64,000 nt of DNA from Branchiostoma floridae (Eukaryota > Chordata > Leptocardii > Amphioxiformes > Branchiostomatidae). The translations under genes and the position numbers were made by a program. The DNA lies in assembly GCF_000003815.2 (NCBI RefSeq), contig NC_049979.1:24846255-24910254 (forward strand). Reading direction: 5' to 3'. Below the pieces are notes generated by a model. The model was not told the origin of the DNA and searched no databases. It was given only the letters and a program-made list of their open reading frames with translations. Numbering within the stretch: position 1 is the stretch's first letter; each line of letters begins with the position of its first letter. Positions 1-12,524 of this stretch are shown here, one piece after another.

Positions 1-650
1 CTGGTCAGCATCGAGACACATCTTACAAGTCAGCTGACGGTACCTGGCGTTGATAGATCCAATCATTACCGTAAACAACCATCTAGTTGAGATGAGAAAG
101 AGATTCAAGTGTGAATGGCGTAAATCAACTGTAATGAATCAACGTAGTTTGCGAGTGAATAGTGCAATAAAACCTGTCGTAATCTACAGGCTGCTTAACT
201 TTAAAAGTCATTGACATTCTCAAAACTTTCCTCTGTAGTTAATGTTACCGATTGCAACAAACACAGAAACATTATGTCAACATAACCTTACTGATATGAA
301 GTAGGTAATAAAGTAGGAAACGTGCAGGAAAAGATCAGCAGCAAGTCGGTCACAAAGGTAGAACATTCTGATTCGCAGCCGTCCCAAGCGAGACCGCCAA
401 TGCGCCATAGTCATTCGTTTCACTCCACTGAATTATTTCCACACTTCAATATTCCTTGATTCCTGCGCAGCTATCCTACGGGAAACACGCATGGCGCACG
501 GATGGACCTGAGAGGTCGGATTCCTTTCATGAACTAAAATAAGCAAACGAAACAGCTTGTAATCTCACTCCAGATGTTTCTTTCAGAAAACCCACTGTAT
601 AGAGGAAATATCTCGTGTGAATCAGCTAACATTATTGGAAACCTATGTAG
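1..650. other. no feature recognised
   Basis: Unique-looking sequence before the first microsatellite; no credible exon or repeat seen. Confidence 0.5.
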
Positions 651-675
651 TACATACATACATACATGCATACTA

Positions 676-706
<31 letters not shown>

Positions 707-727
707 CATACATACATACATACATAC
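651..727. repeat. (TACA)n microsatellite
   Basis: Tandem tetranucleotide with one short interruption (tgcatactat). It generates the artefactual MYVC/YIHT repeat ORFs on both strands. Confidence 0.95.
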
Positions 728-2119
728 TTAGATTTACCCTTCTCCTGGGGTTCTGCTTGAGATGAGAACCTGTCCTCAATTTACTGGACGTAGGTTAAAG
801 CTATGAAGGACGAGTTAGAGATATCATAAATCCTTCCACATTCATTCATTTGCTCGATTAATTTATTCAATCTACATAACGTTAATTATTATAGGAGCAA
901 CCATATTCACAGATAAGAGGTGTGGCGATAATCAATAAGCTGTCGTGAGGTGCTGTTGTAAAATGCACCGAATTAGGGTAAAAGCAAACACTTAGTTAAG
1001 TAATCAAATAAACTACCCTTCATCTGATATCTGCAAAGCATGCTCTGAAAAACAGTGCGTTATCGCCGGTCACTGTTGTGCAGATTTTGCAACAAAACCA
1101 GACGAAATACCGAGCGAACGGAAAACACTAGGGAAGTCTGGAATCTGCTGAGAAGAAGGTGAATGGAGCTTTTTCTAATTTAGATATTGACCGATTTCAA
1201 CTGCATTTTTGTTTGTGTTTTAACCTTTGGAAGGCGGATTACATCATGTCACCATTTTCATTTTTATTTAGTCTTCATGTTTCATATACAGTTATCATAA
1301 TGGAGGTCTCATCAGGTTGTTTTAGAGTCAGTGTACCATCTGCTCTCGGATTGATAGACCTCAGATACCCTACGCTCTCATTGTCATTAGATAGTGAAAA
1401 TTTCATAAATTTGGGATGAAACTAGATAAATAAGATAATTTCAAAGATTTGGTTCAAATGATAGAGACGAAAATTCTCCTACTTTCTCAGTCTACCTCCA
1501 TACAAAATGTCAGATTGTTTGGCCTCAGAATGACAAAAATGGTTTCATTGGACCGAAATAGTAGAAAGACAATACATTTCGCTCCTTGTGGCATAGGAAG
1601 TGAAATATGATAATAATGCCGACATCTTCAGGCCCCAAATACTCTTCTTTAATTAAGGTAACGCCAATGTTCTTCTTCATTAATTTCCTATGATATACTG
1701 ACCAGAGCAATAATTATCAACCTTTCTGAAGACTCTAATTGTCTATGCAGTAATGGCTATTTGGTCAACACAATCCATCTCTGCACTTAAGGGAAGGGAC
1801 GTTGCATCACAAACGTGCAATAATGTCTATACCACGTTTTTGTACTTGTTTTGACTCATTTGCTGCAGTTAGTCTCAAATATGCACGCACGTTCTGTTTA
1901 ATGCTATCGCCCACCACTGCTGCTGCCGTCTTTTATTGTGTGTTCATATTGGCTATGTGACGTCAGGCTAGGAAGCTGAAACCCCTGTAGGTAAAAAGAT
2001 GTTGGCACATCCCTCTCTCTCGGCCATGCTAATGTAAGTAGACACCCAGCGCTTTTATGATAGATGCGGCGACTGAGCGATTCGACTGGCAGCTACCTGC
2101 TATTGATCGCCCAGCGGTG
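728..2119. other. no feature recognised
   Basis: AT-rich, only short ORFs without protein-like composition. Confidence 0.5.
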
Positions 2120-3102
2120 NNNNNNNNNNNNNNNNNNNNNNNNNNNNNNNNNNNNNNNNNNNNNNNNNNNNNNNNNNNNNNNNNNNNNNNNNNNNNNNNN
2201 NNNNNNNNNNNNNNNNNNNNNNNNNNNNNNNNNNNNNNNNNNNNNNNNNNNNNNNNNNNNNNNNNNNNNNNNNNNNNNNNNNNNNNNNNNNNNNNNNNNN
2301 NNNNNNNNNNNNNNNNNNNNNNNNNNNNNNNNNNNNNNNNNNNNNNNNNNNNNNNNNNNNNNNNNNNNNNNNNNNNNNNNNNNNNNNNNNNNNNNNNNNN
2401 NNNNNNNNNNNNNNNNNNNNNNNNNNNNNNNNNNNNNNNNNNNNNNNNNNNNNNNNNNNNNNNNNNNNNNNNNNNNNNNNNNNNNNNNNNNNNNNNNNNN
2501 NNNNNNNNNNNNNNNNNNNNNNNNNNNNNNNNNNNNNNNNNNNNNNNNNNNNNNNNNNNNNNNNNNNNNNNNNNNNNNNNNNNNNNNNNNNNNNNNNNNN
2601 NNNNNNNNNNNNNNNNNNNNNNNNNNNNNNNNNNNNNNNNNNNNNNNNNNNNNNNNNNNNNNNNNNNNNNNNNNNNNNNNNNNNNNNNNNNNNNNNNNNN
2701 NNNNNNNNNNNNNNNNNNNNNNNNNNNNNNNNNNNNNNNNNNNNNNNNNNNNNNNNNNNNNNNNNNNNNNNNNNNNNNNNNNNNNNNNNNNNNNNNNNNN
2801 NNNNNNNNNNNNNNNNNNNNNNNNNNNNNNNNNNNNNNNNNNNNNNNNNNNNNNNNNNNNNNNNNNNNNNNNNNNNNNNNNNNNNNNNNNNNNNNNNNNN
2901 NNNNNNNNNNNNNNNNNNNNNNNNNNNNNNNNNNNNNNNNNNNNNNNNNNNNNNNNNNNNNNNNNNNNNNNNNNNNNNNNNNNNNNNNNNNNNNNNNNNN
3001 NNNNNNNNNNNNNNNNNNNNNNNNNNNNNNNNNNNNNNNNNNNNNNNNNNNNNNNNNNNNNNNNNNNNNNNNNNNNNNNNNNNNNNNNNNNNNNNNNNNN
3101 NN
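2120..3102. other. assembly gap, 983 N
   Basis: Run of N of estimated size. ORFs spanning it are artefacts. Confidence 0.99.
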
Positions 3103-4879
3103 GCAGAAAACCCTCTCTCCCGTTGTGTAGTGGTGTAAAGTGTACATTCAATCGCCTGCGCACACATTGCTGTCGAGTGACAAGACATGAGGGCTCCTGA
3201 CTAGGCAACGTCTACCGCGAAATATCTTGCCGAGACACGACGTTTTAACATGTGGTGTTGTAACTTCTTCGCTGCCCAGGATCAGGGGACAGCCATCCGA
3301 GCAGCCGACAAGGACGCTCCCACCCCAAGTGGAAGCCTCGCAGGGATATCGGACCCCCAATTACAAGGTACGTCCGCTTCACGATGTGTCATATTCCTGT
3401 CCCTGGTGCTGGATACATTGCTGTAAACCACGCCTCGTGGAAATGCGGCATACTGCCCAATTGTGTGCTTAGGAATGGCAATACAGATCCCACTAAACGA
3501 TCAGCGATATTTTTCCCCATCCTTAGATAGCCCATCCCTGATTTGAACGAAGCTAATGGTGCAAAGAGGAAATGATCCTGAGCGAAAGGGCTTCCACTAA
3601 TTTTCAATTCTTAGAACCAAATTAAATGTGAAATGAGACATCTGCGACCCGTCCCCTAGCAACATGCATTTAGACATGCAGACACCTACGCTTTTCCATT
3701 TCTTCATTTTTTTATGCATTCTCTGTCTCTGGGATATACATACAGCAATCAATTCGGCCTTTCGCAACATATCACCCGATAAGATGCCATGACTGAAGTT
3801 CCGCGCATTACTCATTAAGCATTCATTACGGCACGGATAATATCTGCTACCGAGCACAATAAATCATTGACAGGCATCGCCTAGTCTCCGGGAAGTACAC
3901 TGCACTATTATTGGAAAACCTATCGAGGTTTGAGTATGTTCACAATGGCGAATCTGTAACTAGTGGAGATAGGCCCAGCTTGTTTCACCACCAAATAGCA
4001 TTGTATTTGTTAGCATTCGTTTTAGCTGTGTTTCTTTTTAGTGATTGCTTCTATGTATTATCTTCGACAGAACTAAACAATGAATTCGGCCCTCCTTTGC
4101 AATCTCAAATATCATAGTTACTGTTTTGGTCCAAAGCAATGCAAACTAGAATAACCTAGACGTGTGCTTTGGGGAATCAGGTGCTCTAAAACTCGAATTC
4201 AAAGAAAAAAGAATTTGAAAGGAGCACGAAACCTTTCTTACTTCGTAACCTACAAGATACACAAACGCAAGGATTTTAACTGTGAAGAGAGAAACCAAAC
4301 GTACACTTACTATTCGTCTTGCTTTAGACGATGAGTAAGAGGTACGTGCGCTGCATGGAGTGGTGCCGATGGTAATTTATTGCAGTCATGCCGAACCGCA
4401 CTGTAGTGAAGGAACTTACGTTTACAAAGTCTTTCACACTACAATGTAACGCATGTTTGCTTTTTGGTATCTATAATGAGTAAAAATATGCCTGCCACTG
4501 AAACACATACTGTAGGTTATAACACCTATTTTCTCCTTTTCATGATAATGAGATTTGCTGTATAAAATGTTTCACTCCTGCATGTTATACTGAGTTGTGT
4601 GCGTGGGTGAGGCAGGTGGGTGGATTTCAAGTCAAAGATTACTACAATCTTCAGCTTTCAAAGCAAACATCTTAGATATCCCAACCATTCGCACTGGCTT
4701 TATTGTCGTCTAAGTGGCTTGTGGTACCGTGGGGGGACGTTGGGGTTTGTTACTCTGTGACTGGAGGGTAACCTCCAGCAACAGAGTCTTGTAATCACTT
4801 TGTGCGTTGAGTGTTCGCACCTTTATCTCTATGTTCCGTATGCCGCAATCGCATGTGTATTGGCATGTCGTCTGTACTC
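3103..4879. other. no feature recognised
   Basis: Short ORFs only; overlapping ORFs on both strands at 3150-3600 have no recognisable domain. Confidence 0.5.
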
Positions 4880-5250
4880 TGTTGGGAAATGATGCACGTT
4901 CTTTTTTTCGCCGTAGCTGTTTTTATTATGAATGTAATAATTTCAGTTTTCACCCCTACGCCGTCCAGTATAGTGGCTCAGGTCATCCTTATGATCGCGC
5001 CTAAATTGTTGTGGTAATTGGATACCGTCAAGCAGATGTTGTCCTCGTCGGAATATGCCATCTCGCTCGGGCTTTGCGTTTCCAGTACTGAGGTTGGTTT
5101 GATATGGCATACTGTTAACATTTTGCGCGGTTGATAGTCATATGGTTAGAACGTGTTTGATGCTTGGGATCCTTTTTTTTCGCGGTAGCTGTTTTCATTA
5201 TCGATGTAATAATTTGAGAAAGCACCCCTATTTCCCTGGTATTGTGGAAC
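4880..5250 (+). repeat. two diverged copies of a gcggtagctg repeat
   Basis: ttttttcgccgtagctgttt..attatgaatgtaataattt at about 4900 and ttttttcgcggtagctgttt..attatcgatgtaataattt at about 5167 are copies about 265 bp apart; each continues with caccccta. They resemble the CGCGGT MITE at 5350. No gene in this stretch. Confidence 0.5.
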
Positions 5251-5349
5251 AGCTGGCCTATAGACGATGGGGTTTGCCAATTACTTATCTCCAAGCAGAT
5301 ATGGGGTTATGTTATGTCCACAGCTGTCATTGACCCACTTTTTAAAATA

Positions 5350-5545
5350 CTGTAAATGCATTTAAGTTCGCTGGGATTTAATTTCGCGGTAGCGGGAAAA
5401 AAGACTTTTCGCGGTGGTTTTAATTTTGCGGTAGCACCCTGCACTGTAGTATCTTAAAGCCCTGGAAAAATGTTCGCGGTGGTTTTAGATTCGCGGTGAA
5501 ATGGCCAACGCGAAAACCGCGAACATTTATCCACTGCATTTACAG
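5350..5545. mobile_element. TA-flanked CGCGGT-type MITE, 196 bp
   Basis: Terminal inverted repeat ctgtaaatgca, with TA at 5348-5349 and 5546-5547. The interior holds repeated ttcgcggtggttttaattt words and its complement near the far end (gaaaaccgcgaacattta). Related pieces lie at 29149-29289 and about 16010-16065. Confidence 0.7.
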
Positions 5546-5934
5546 TAGTGTGCGTCACTTCCATTGTGAAGTTGTGTTGTTGTTTTCATTTGGTGTCGTT
5601 CGATTGAGACGCTGATTTCGCTGTTAATGCGTACAGGACTGTGTTTTGAATTTGGCAGTGATGGGTATGTTAGCTTTTAAGTAAGTTTTTGGTATAAGCT
5701 GATGTGATGTGTTCTGTATGCGATATAAACACCGAGTCATACACCACAAAAAACATCACAACCGACATAAACCATAATTAGGTCACAGAGTATGTTACCT
5801 ACGGTCACTTGTTATGTGTTATTTTTGCCCTTTTCCCTTGCCTTGCATTCATACTGATCATGACTTCCGGCACTGTCGTCAATGTATCATTAATTAACGC
5901 AAATCATAAAAACACCAAGAAGAAGAGATTGATC

Positions 5935-6578
5935 NNNNNNNNNNNNNNNNNNNNNNNNNNNNNNNNNNNNNNNNNNNNNNNNNNNNNNNNNNNNNNNNNN
6001 NNNNNNNNNNNNNNNNNNNNNNNNNNNNNNNNNNNNNNNNNNNNNNNNNNNNNNNNNNNNNNNNNNNNNNNNNNNNNNNNNNNNNNNNNNNNNNNNNNNN
6101 NNNNNNNNNNNNNNNNNNNNNNNNNNNNNNNNNNNNNNNNNNNNNNNNNNNNNNNNNNNNNNNNNNNNNNNNNNNNNNNNNNNNNNNNNNNNNNNNNNNN
6201 NNNNNNNNNNNNNNNNNNNNNNNNNNNNNNNNNNNNNNNNNNNNNNNNNNNNNNNNNNNNNNNNNNNNNNNNNNNNNNNNNNNNNNNNNNNNNNNNNNNN
6301 NNNNNNNNNNNNNNNNNNNNNNNNNNNNNNNNNNNNNNNNNNNNNNNNNNNNNNNNNNNNNNNNNNNNNNNNNNNNNNNNNNNNNNNNNNNNNNNNNNNN
6401 NNNNNNNNNNNNNNNNNNNNNNNNNNNNNNNNNNNNNNNNNNNNNNNNNNNNNNNNNNNNNNNNNNNNNNNNNNNNNNNNNNNNNNNNNNNNNNNNNNNN
6501 NNNNNNNNNNNNNNNNNNNNNNNNNNNNNNNNNNNNNNNNNNNNNNNNNNNNNNNNNNNNNNNNNNNNNNNNNNNNNN
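5935..6578. other. assembly gap, 644 N
   Basis: Run of N of estimated size. Confidence 0.99.
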
Positions 6579-6660
6579 ATTAAGGTCGTCGTTTACTCTA
6601 CAAGAATTGGACGAATCAATGGATGTTGATAGTCATCCCCAACCTGGGACCTGAGGTACG
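6579..6660 (+). pseudogene. possible LINE 5' coding scrap beside a gap
   Basis: SFTLQELDESMDVDSHPQPGT then TGA. The DVDSHPQPG stretch recalls the GDVE-NPGP motif upstream of many LINE endonucleases. Very short; the preceding 644 bases are N. Confidence 0.2.
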
Positions 6661-7255
6661 TTCTACTTCGTCATCTCATCTGCCGTAAACAAAATGTTAG
6701 AAACTGTTACGGTTGATGAGGAGACGATGAATAATGCGTAATACGTAATACGTTTCCCGGAGACATAAAGACTGATGAAACCATAATCTGCAGGAGATTG
6801 CAGCTGTCCAATATCTTCCTCCTCATCCGGTCTCTCTCTCCCTTCATAAATGCTTCCCCTACTCGGAAACTAGGCGTTTTAGACGGAAATTGAGATCCAC
6901 GCAGAGACGTGACGGGTGATGGGTCACGGTCGTGTCGAACCTACTTTCGTCAATGATCTTACAGAAAATTAAGCCATGGGTCAAGGTCAGCGACAAGCCC
7001 AACATACGAGGGGTGATCAATAATGAAGTCCTCGGCCTTATCCAAAAATAATAAGCACAACTCAGATTTTGAATCCTAGATGTCAAGTATAAAGTCTTTT
7101 ACGAATGTGTAACGAAATTCACATCATTATGGTCATTACTTTACAGGCGACACCCAGTAACGGTAGATAAGGGTCAGCTCCATCGTCCCTGTCCATTCTA
7201 CCTAACAAATTAACTTAATTACTCAAAAGAGTCCCCTTAAAGAATGAGACAGGCT
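6661..7255. other. no feature recognised
   Basis: Non-coding by inspection, with a taatacgtaatacg duplication near 6740. Confidence 0.5.
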
Positions 7256-8105
7256 ACAATAGGTCTCTTTAGAGTACTGAAGCCCGTTTGTTAAAAACTG
7301 ATGGTTGAGAATGACAGAATAGATGCTCTATAGTGATAGAAAATATCTAAATTGATTGAAAATTTGTTTCTCACAGTTGGCAAAAAGCCCATAGTTTCAG
7401 CCTCTCGTGACCATAGTCTCTCTGCCCCTGGGCTAAGGGGTCTCATTTGGGTAATTAAGTTAATTTGTGAAGAACTGAATGATTGAGAATCACAGAATGG
7501 TTGCTCTAGTGATAGAAAACATTATAAAAAATTGACTGAAAATTGTTTTTTTCCCAGTTAGGAGAAAGTCTGTAGTTTCGGCCTCTCTGATACCTAATGT
7601 GTGTCTTTTGAGTAATTAAGCTCATTTGTTAAAAACTGATGATTGAGAATCAGGACATTTGGCGCCAATTACACCCAATGGCTTAGTAACGCTATTTTTA
7701 CAGTGTGTTGTTATTTATTGTTATTGTGTTGTTTTTATGTATGCGCATGTGTCATTCTGGTGTGTCAGGGCCACAGGTGTGCCCAGGATTGCCTGAAAAC
7801 AGGTCTACGCTGACCTGAGATGTATTCCTGGTAAAATAAATAAACTGAAACTGAAACTGAGAATCACAGAATGGGCGTAATGTAGTGATAGAAAACATTA
7901 GAATATGTATTGAAAATCTGTTTTTCCCAGTTAGGAGAAAGCCTATAGTTTCAGCCTCTCCTGACCAAGGTCTCTATGATACCTAATGTGTGTCTTTTGA
8001 GTAATTCAACTCATTTGTTAAAAACTAATGATTGAGAATCAGAGAAGGGGTGCTCTAGCGATAAAAACATAAATGAATTGATTGAAAATGTGTTTTCCTA
8101 GTTAG
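7256..8105 (+). repeat. tandem repeat of about 180 bp units
   Basis: The words gattgagaatcacagaatgg, tgctctagtgatagaaaac, ttgattgaaaat, cccagttaggagaaag and gcctctc recur at about 7305, 7485, 7860 and 8035, giving four imperfect units. The second and third are separated by a LINE tail insertion at 7653-7857. Confidence 0.7.
7653..7857 (+). mobile_element. 5'-truncated LINE tail inserted in the tandem repeat
   Basis: The 3' end is gacctgagatgtattcctgg, taaaataaataaactgaaac. TGAGAATCA is duplicated on each side (7644-7652 and 7858-7866), the second copy merging with the (CTGAAA) tail. 205 bp. Confidence 0.7.
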
Positions 8106-8211
8106 GTAAGGCCCCCCACGCGTATAATGATACAGCCCCTCGTGCCCAGCCTATCGTGCCAATATGGTAGGCTGGGCACCGGGAGCGCTCCTTACCCCAC
8201 TCGCTTGCCGT

Positions 8212-8683
8212 GATATTTGGTACATGGGTTGATAGTCAAATATAAAATCAACAGATACTAATTATGCAAATGAGGACCCCAATTGCATAATTGATGCAAA
8301 AATGCCATGATTCCTCAGAAAGAAATGCTTAGAATTTTATACTTGTGGCATGTGTAAGTTAGTTAAATTTGAACAACACCATGCTTGGATTATGCAAATG
8401 TGTACAGCATTTTCACACAAGTTGGAAAAAGCTATACATATGGGACAAAAGGTGGGACATATACAGATACCAAATATGCAAATAAGGAACTATTTTTCAT
8501 AATATATTAAGAAATTGTAAAACCGCTTAATGATTAATGATGGGAATTTCATACTTGTGACGTGTGTATGTTAGTCAAAGATAAACATCACCATGCATAA
8601 ATCATGTAACGTTAGATGTGTAAGTTAGTACAAAAGCTCTAAATATTTCATGGAGGCATGAGGTCGCCAAACTCTAGTTCTAG
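8212..8683 (-). repeat. ATGCAAAT-family repeat, partial
   Basis: Contains attatgcaaatgagg, ttatgcaaatgtg and atatgcaaataagg and ends catggaggcatgaggtcgcc..ctctagtt, the family terminus. The left limit is approximate. Confidence 0.55.
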
Positions 8684-8774
8684 TCATTGGTCCGATTAAC
8701 ATGGAGCCAAGGATGCCAAACTATATTATCATTCTTGAGTATCACCATACTATTACTGATCATTTACTTCAAAC

Positions 8775-11700
8775 TTAAGAGGCTCTGTCTGTAAAAACCA
8801 AGCATAGGGTGGCCAAACTCAAAAAATCGATTTTCCTTAAATTTTGTGTGGTGGTAGGGCCTTGGTCCAAACCTACAAAAATGGCAAAGTTTTAGATCTG
8901 CGGTCACCGGTTACCATGGCAACGGCCATTTTTAAAAATGGCGGATTTTCACCAAGGGAAGGCATGGTCGCGTCCCAAATAGACCTTCTTTGGACTCCTG
9001 TAGCCCCCACAAATTAACAGATATTTTATTGATTCTCGCATATGTTATTACCCCTATTCTAATGAACAAAATGATATATAGTGATGCTCAAAATGTTTTT
9101 GTAGTCAGGTGCAGCAGATGTTTGAAAATGATGTGTTTTCGTGAATCCATTTTTTGACCATTTTTATTGACCATTAGCTCATTATCAGGCAAATCAATTT
9201 GCTTCATTTTCGGCACAGTTATAGTTTGAACCTTTGTATACATCATATGTAAAAATAAATTTGGGCCTTTTACGTATCGGACCGTGGTGGCCCCCAGAGT
9301 AAACCAATATTTCCATTTCAAGAAAATCGTAACCATAGAATTATTCCTGGAAAAACAGTCATAGCTTACCAGAAATGAATCTCATTATCATTGTATGTAA
9401 CAGAGGAACTTACCTATCACTTATAAAAGCAGGGTTGTTTTAGATTTTTTTATAATTGCCTTTAAAATGATTTTATTGAGTTTTTTTGGTCGTTTTTAGA
9501 CCAAAAAAGGTATCTTTTGGCCCCAGCACCCTGGTATTACAACCAAATGACCTGAAATTTGGTATGGGAATGTCCTGGACACGTACACACATGGGTTGAT
9601 AACTGGTTTGCCATATGATAGAACAAAATGCTGAATTTTGTGACTTTTATGGGGCATTTTTGGCCCAAAAACTACATTTTTGGCCCCAGTACCCTGGTTT
9701 TACAACCAAATGACCTGAAATTTGGTATAGGAATGCCCTGGACACATACGCACATGGATTCATGTTTTACATACAGTACAACAAAATGCTTAATTTTGAG
9801 ATTTATTTTACAAAAAAGTCATTTTTTTGCTCCTGTTCCTTGGTTTTCCAAGTAAATAACCGGTAAAAAATCGGTATACAAATGTAGAATCGCCTTTGAA
9901 ATGGCTTTTATAACCCGTTTTTCCATACAGTGCAACAAAACGCTTAATGTTGTAATTTTTGGTCATTGTTTTACCCAAAGTACATTTCTGGCTCCTTTTT
10001 GTAATTTTTGGCCCCAAAAGTACATTTTTGGCCCATTAAACCCTGGTTTTACAAGTAAATGAAATTCGGTATAAAAATGCCCTGGACACATGTACACATA
10101 GAGTCAATAATAATTTTGGCATACTGTGCAACAAAATGCTTAATTTTGGTCATTTTTTTTACTAAAAAAAAGGTACATTTTTGGCTCCTGTACCCTGGCT
10201 TTACCATTGAATGACCTGCATTCGGTATTGGAATGCCCTGGACATATGCACTGATGGATCCAATAACAACACGTTTGGCATACAATACAACAAAATGCTT
10301 AATTTGTTATTTTGGGCCATTTTTTTTAAACAAAAAAGTGCATTTTTGGCTCTTGTAGCCTGGTTTCACAACTAAAAAAATTTAGACGACTTGAACTTTG
10401 GTATAGGAATGCCCTGGACATATGCGCACATATGTCCAGGGCATGCTTGTCATACAGTACAGCAAAATGCTGAATTTTGTGTGTGTTTTTTGCCATTTTT
10501 TTTTACAAAAAAAACATTTTGGCTCCTGTAAAATAACCTGTTTCTCCAATTAAATAATCTGAAATTCGGTATGGGAGTGCCCTGGACACTTTAATAACAC
10601 TTTTTGGCAATTTACAATTTACAAAGACACGTCATCTTTTAACATCTGCTGCACCTCACTACAAAAACATTTCGAGGATAACTTAATATCACTTTTCTTA
10701 TTAGAATATGGGTAATAACATATACGGGAATCAATAGAATATCTCTTACTTTGTGGGGGTTTTTGGAGTCCAGGAGGTCATTTGCCTGTAATGCCTAATA
10801 GGGAACAGGAGCTAGAAATGTACTTTGGGTAAAGCAATGACCAAAAATTACAACATTAAGCGTTTTGTTGCACTGTATGCAAAAACGGGTTATAAAAGCC
10901 ATTTCCAATGTGCTCCTATACCAATTTTTTACCGGTTTTTTACTGGTTATTTACCAGGGAACAGGAGCAAGAAAATGACTTTTTTTTTTGGTAAAAAAAA
11001 AATGGCAAAAATCTCAAAATTAAGCATTTTGTTGTACTGTATGTAAAACATGTTATTGAATCCATGTGTGCATATGTTCAGGGCATTGCTATACCGAATT
11101 CCAGGTCATTCAGTTGTAAAAACCAGTACTTTTTTGGGAAAAAAATAAACCAAAAATCACAAACTTTTGCTTTTTTTTGAACAGTATGCCAAAAGTGTTA
11201 TTGAATCCATGTGCGCATGTGTCCAGGGCATTCCTATACCAAATTTCAGGTCATTTGGTTGTAAAACCAGGGTGCTGGGGCCAAAAATGTAGTTTTTGGA
11301 CCGAAAATGCCCCAAATAAGTCACAAAATTCAGCATTTTGTTCTATCATATGGCAAACCAGTTATCAACCCATGTGTGTACATGTCCAGGACATTCCCAT
11401 ACCAAATTTCAGGTCATTTGGTTGTAATACCAGAGTGCTGGGGCCAAAAGATACATTTTTTGGTCTAAAAACGACCAAAAAAACTCAATAAAATCATTTT
11501 AAAGGCAATTATAAAAAATCTAAAACAACCCTGCTTTTATAAGTGATAGGTAAGTTCCTCTGTTACATACAATGATAATGAGATTCATTTCTGGTAAGCT
11601 ATGACTGTTTTTCCAGGAATAATTCTATGGTTACGATTTTCTTGAAATGGAAATATTGGTTTACTCTGGGGGCCACCACGGTCCGATACGTAAAAGGCCC

Positions 11701-12216
11701 CAATTTATTTTTACATATGATGTATACAAAGGTTCAAACTATAACTGTGCCGAAAATGAAGCAAATTGATTTGCCTGATAATGAGCTAATGGTCAATAAA
11801 AATGGTCAAAAAATGGATTTTTGCCAATTTTGGAAATTCACGAAAACACATCATTTTTAAACATCTACTGCACCTGACCACAAAATTATTTTGAGCATCA
11901 CTATATATCATTTTGTTCATTAGAATAGGGGTAATAACATATGCGAGAATCGATAAAATATCTGTTAATTTGTGGGGGCTACAGGAGTCCAAAGGAGGCC
12001 TATTTTGGACGCGACCAAGGCCGTCCCTTGGTGAAAATCCGCCATTTTGAAAATGGCCGTTGCCATGGCAACCGGTGACCGCAGATCTAAAACTTTGCCA
12101 TTTTTGTAGGTTTGGACCAAGGCCCTACCACCACACAAAATTTAAGGAAAATCGATTTTTTGAGTTTGGCCAACTTTTTCTGATTTTGCTTGGTTTTTAC
12201 AGACATCAGCTCTTAA
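8775..12216. mobile_element. 3.44 kb palindromic (long inverted repeat) element
   Basis: Left arm 8775 to about 9620 pairs with right arm about 11330 to 12216, e.g. tctgtaaaaaccaagc near 8788 with its complement near 12187, and ccatggcaacggcc near 8923 with its complement near 12060. Pairing extends imperfectly further in through tandem units. The ends are ttaagaggctctgtctg and its imperfect complement, with TTAA at both outer edges, which suggests a TTAA target-site duplication. No long ORF or transposase is visible, so it would be a non-autonomous fold-back element. Small ORFs in the arms are mirror images of each other, not genes. Confidence 0.8.
9500..10600. repeat. tandem imperfect repeats in the left arm of the palindrome
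   Basis: About seven units spaced roughly 145-205 bp share the core gaccTGAAATTTGGTATaggaatgccctgg, each followed by a cacatg-type word and acaacaaaatgcttaatttt. The unit recurs about four times, inverted, at 10860-11460. The units diverge by substitutions and small indels. Confidence 0.75.
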
Positions 12217-12524
12217 GAAACGTCTTTAGGGCACTGAAAGAATGTGTCAACAATGATTTTAATTGCTGTTATGTCGTTTTATGTGCGTGATGCCATATAT
12301 CACTACAGACCCCTTCCTAAATATCGGTTTCTAGTATACCTGAGACATGTGAGAACTCAAAATATGTTCCATTAACGGAAGCCTGTCAAAAGGAAACGGC
12401 ATATTTCTCTTCGATGGTCTCTCTGGGATGCTTGAATTTCAGGAGTGGCACGATACGTCTGTAATTTAGAGTGACAGGAGGCCTCATCATGGCACACATC
12501 CACCTACAACAAAGCGCCTGTTTC

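Noticed and set aside
2029-3208. ORFs of 350-380 codons around 2.0-3.2 kb
   Set aside because: They are open only because they translate the 983-N gap; the real flanks code for nothing recognisable.
5809-6654. 281-codon ORF
   Set aside because: Spans the 644-N gap. Only the last ~25 codons are real sequence, reported separately as a doubtful LINE scrap.
9088-11860. Matching ORFs (MVTIFLKWKYW...) at both ends of the palindrome
   Set aside because: They are the same arm sequence read in opposite directions; no evidence of a protein beyond the inverted repeat.
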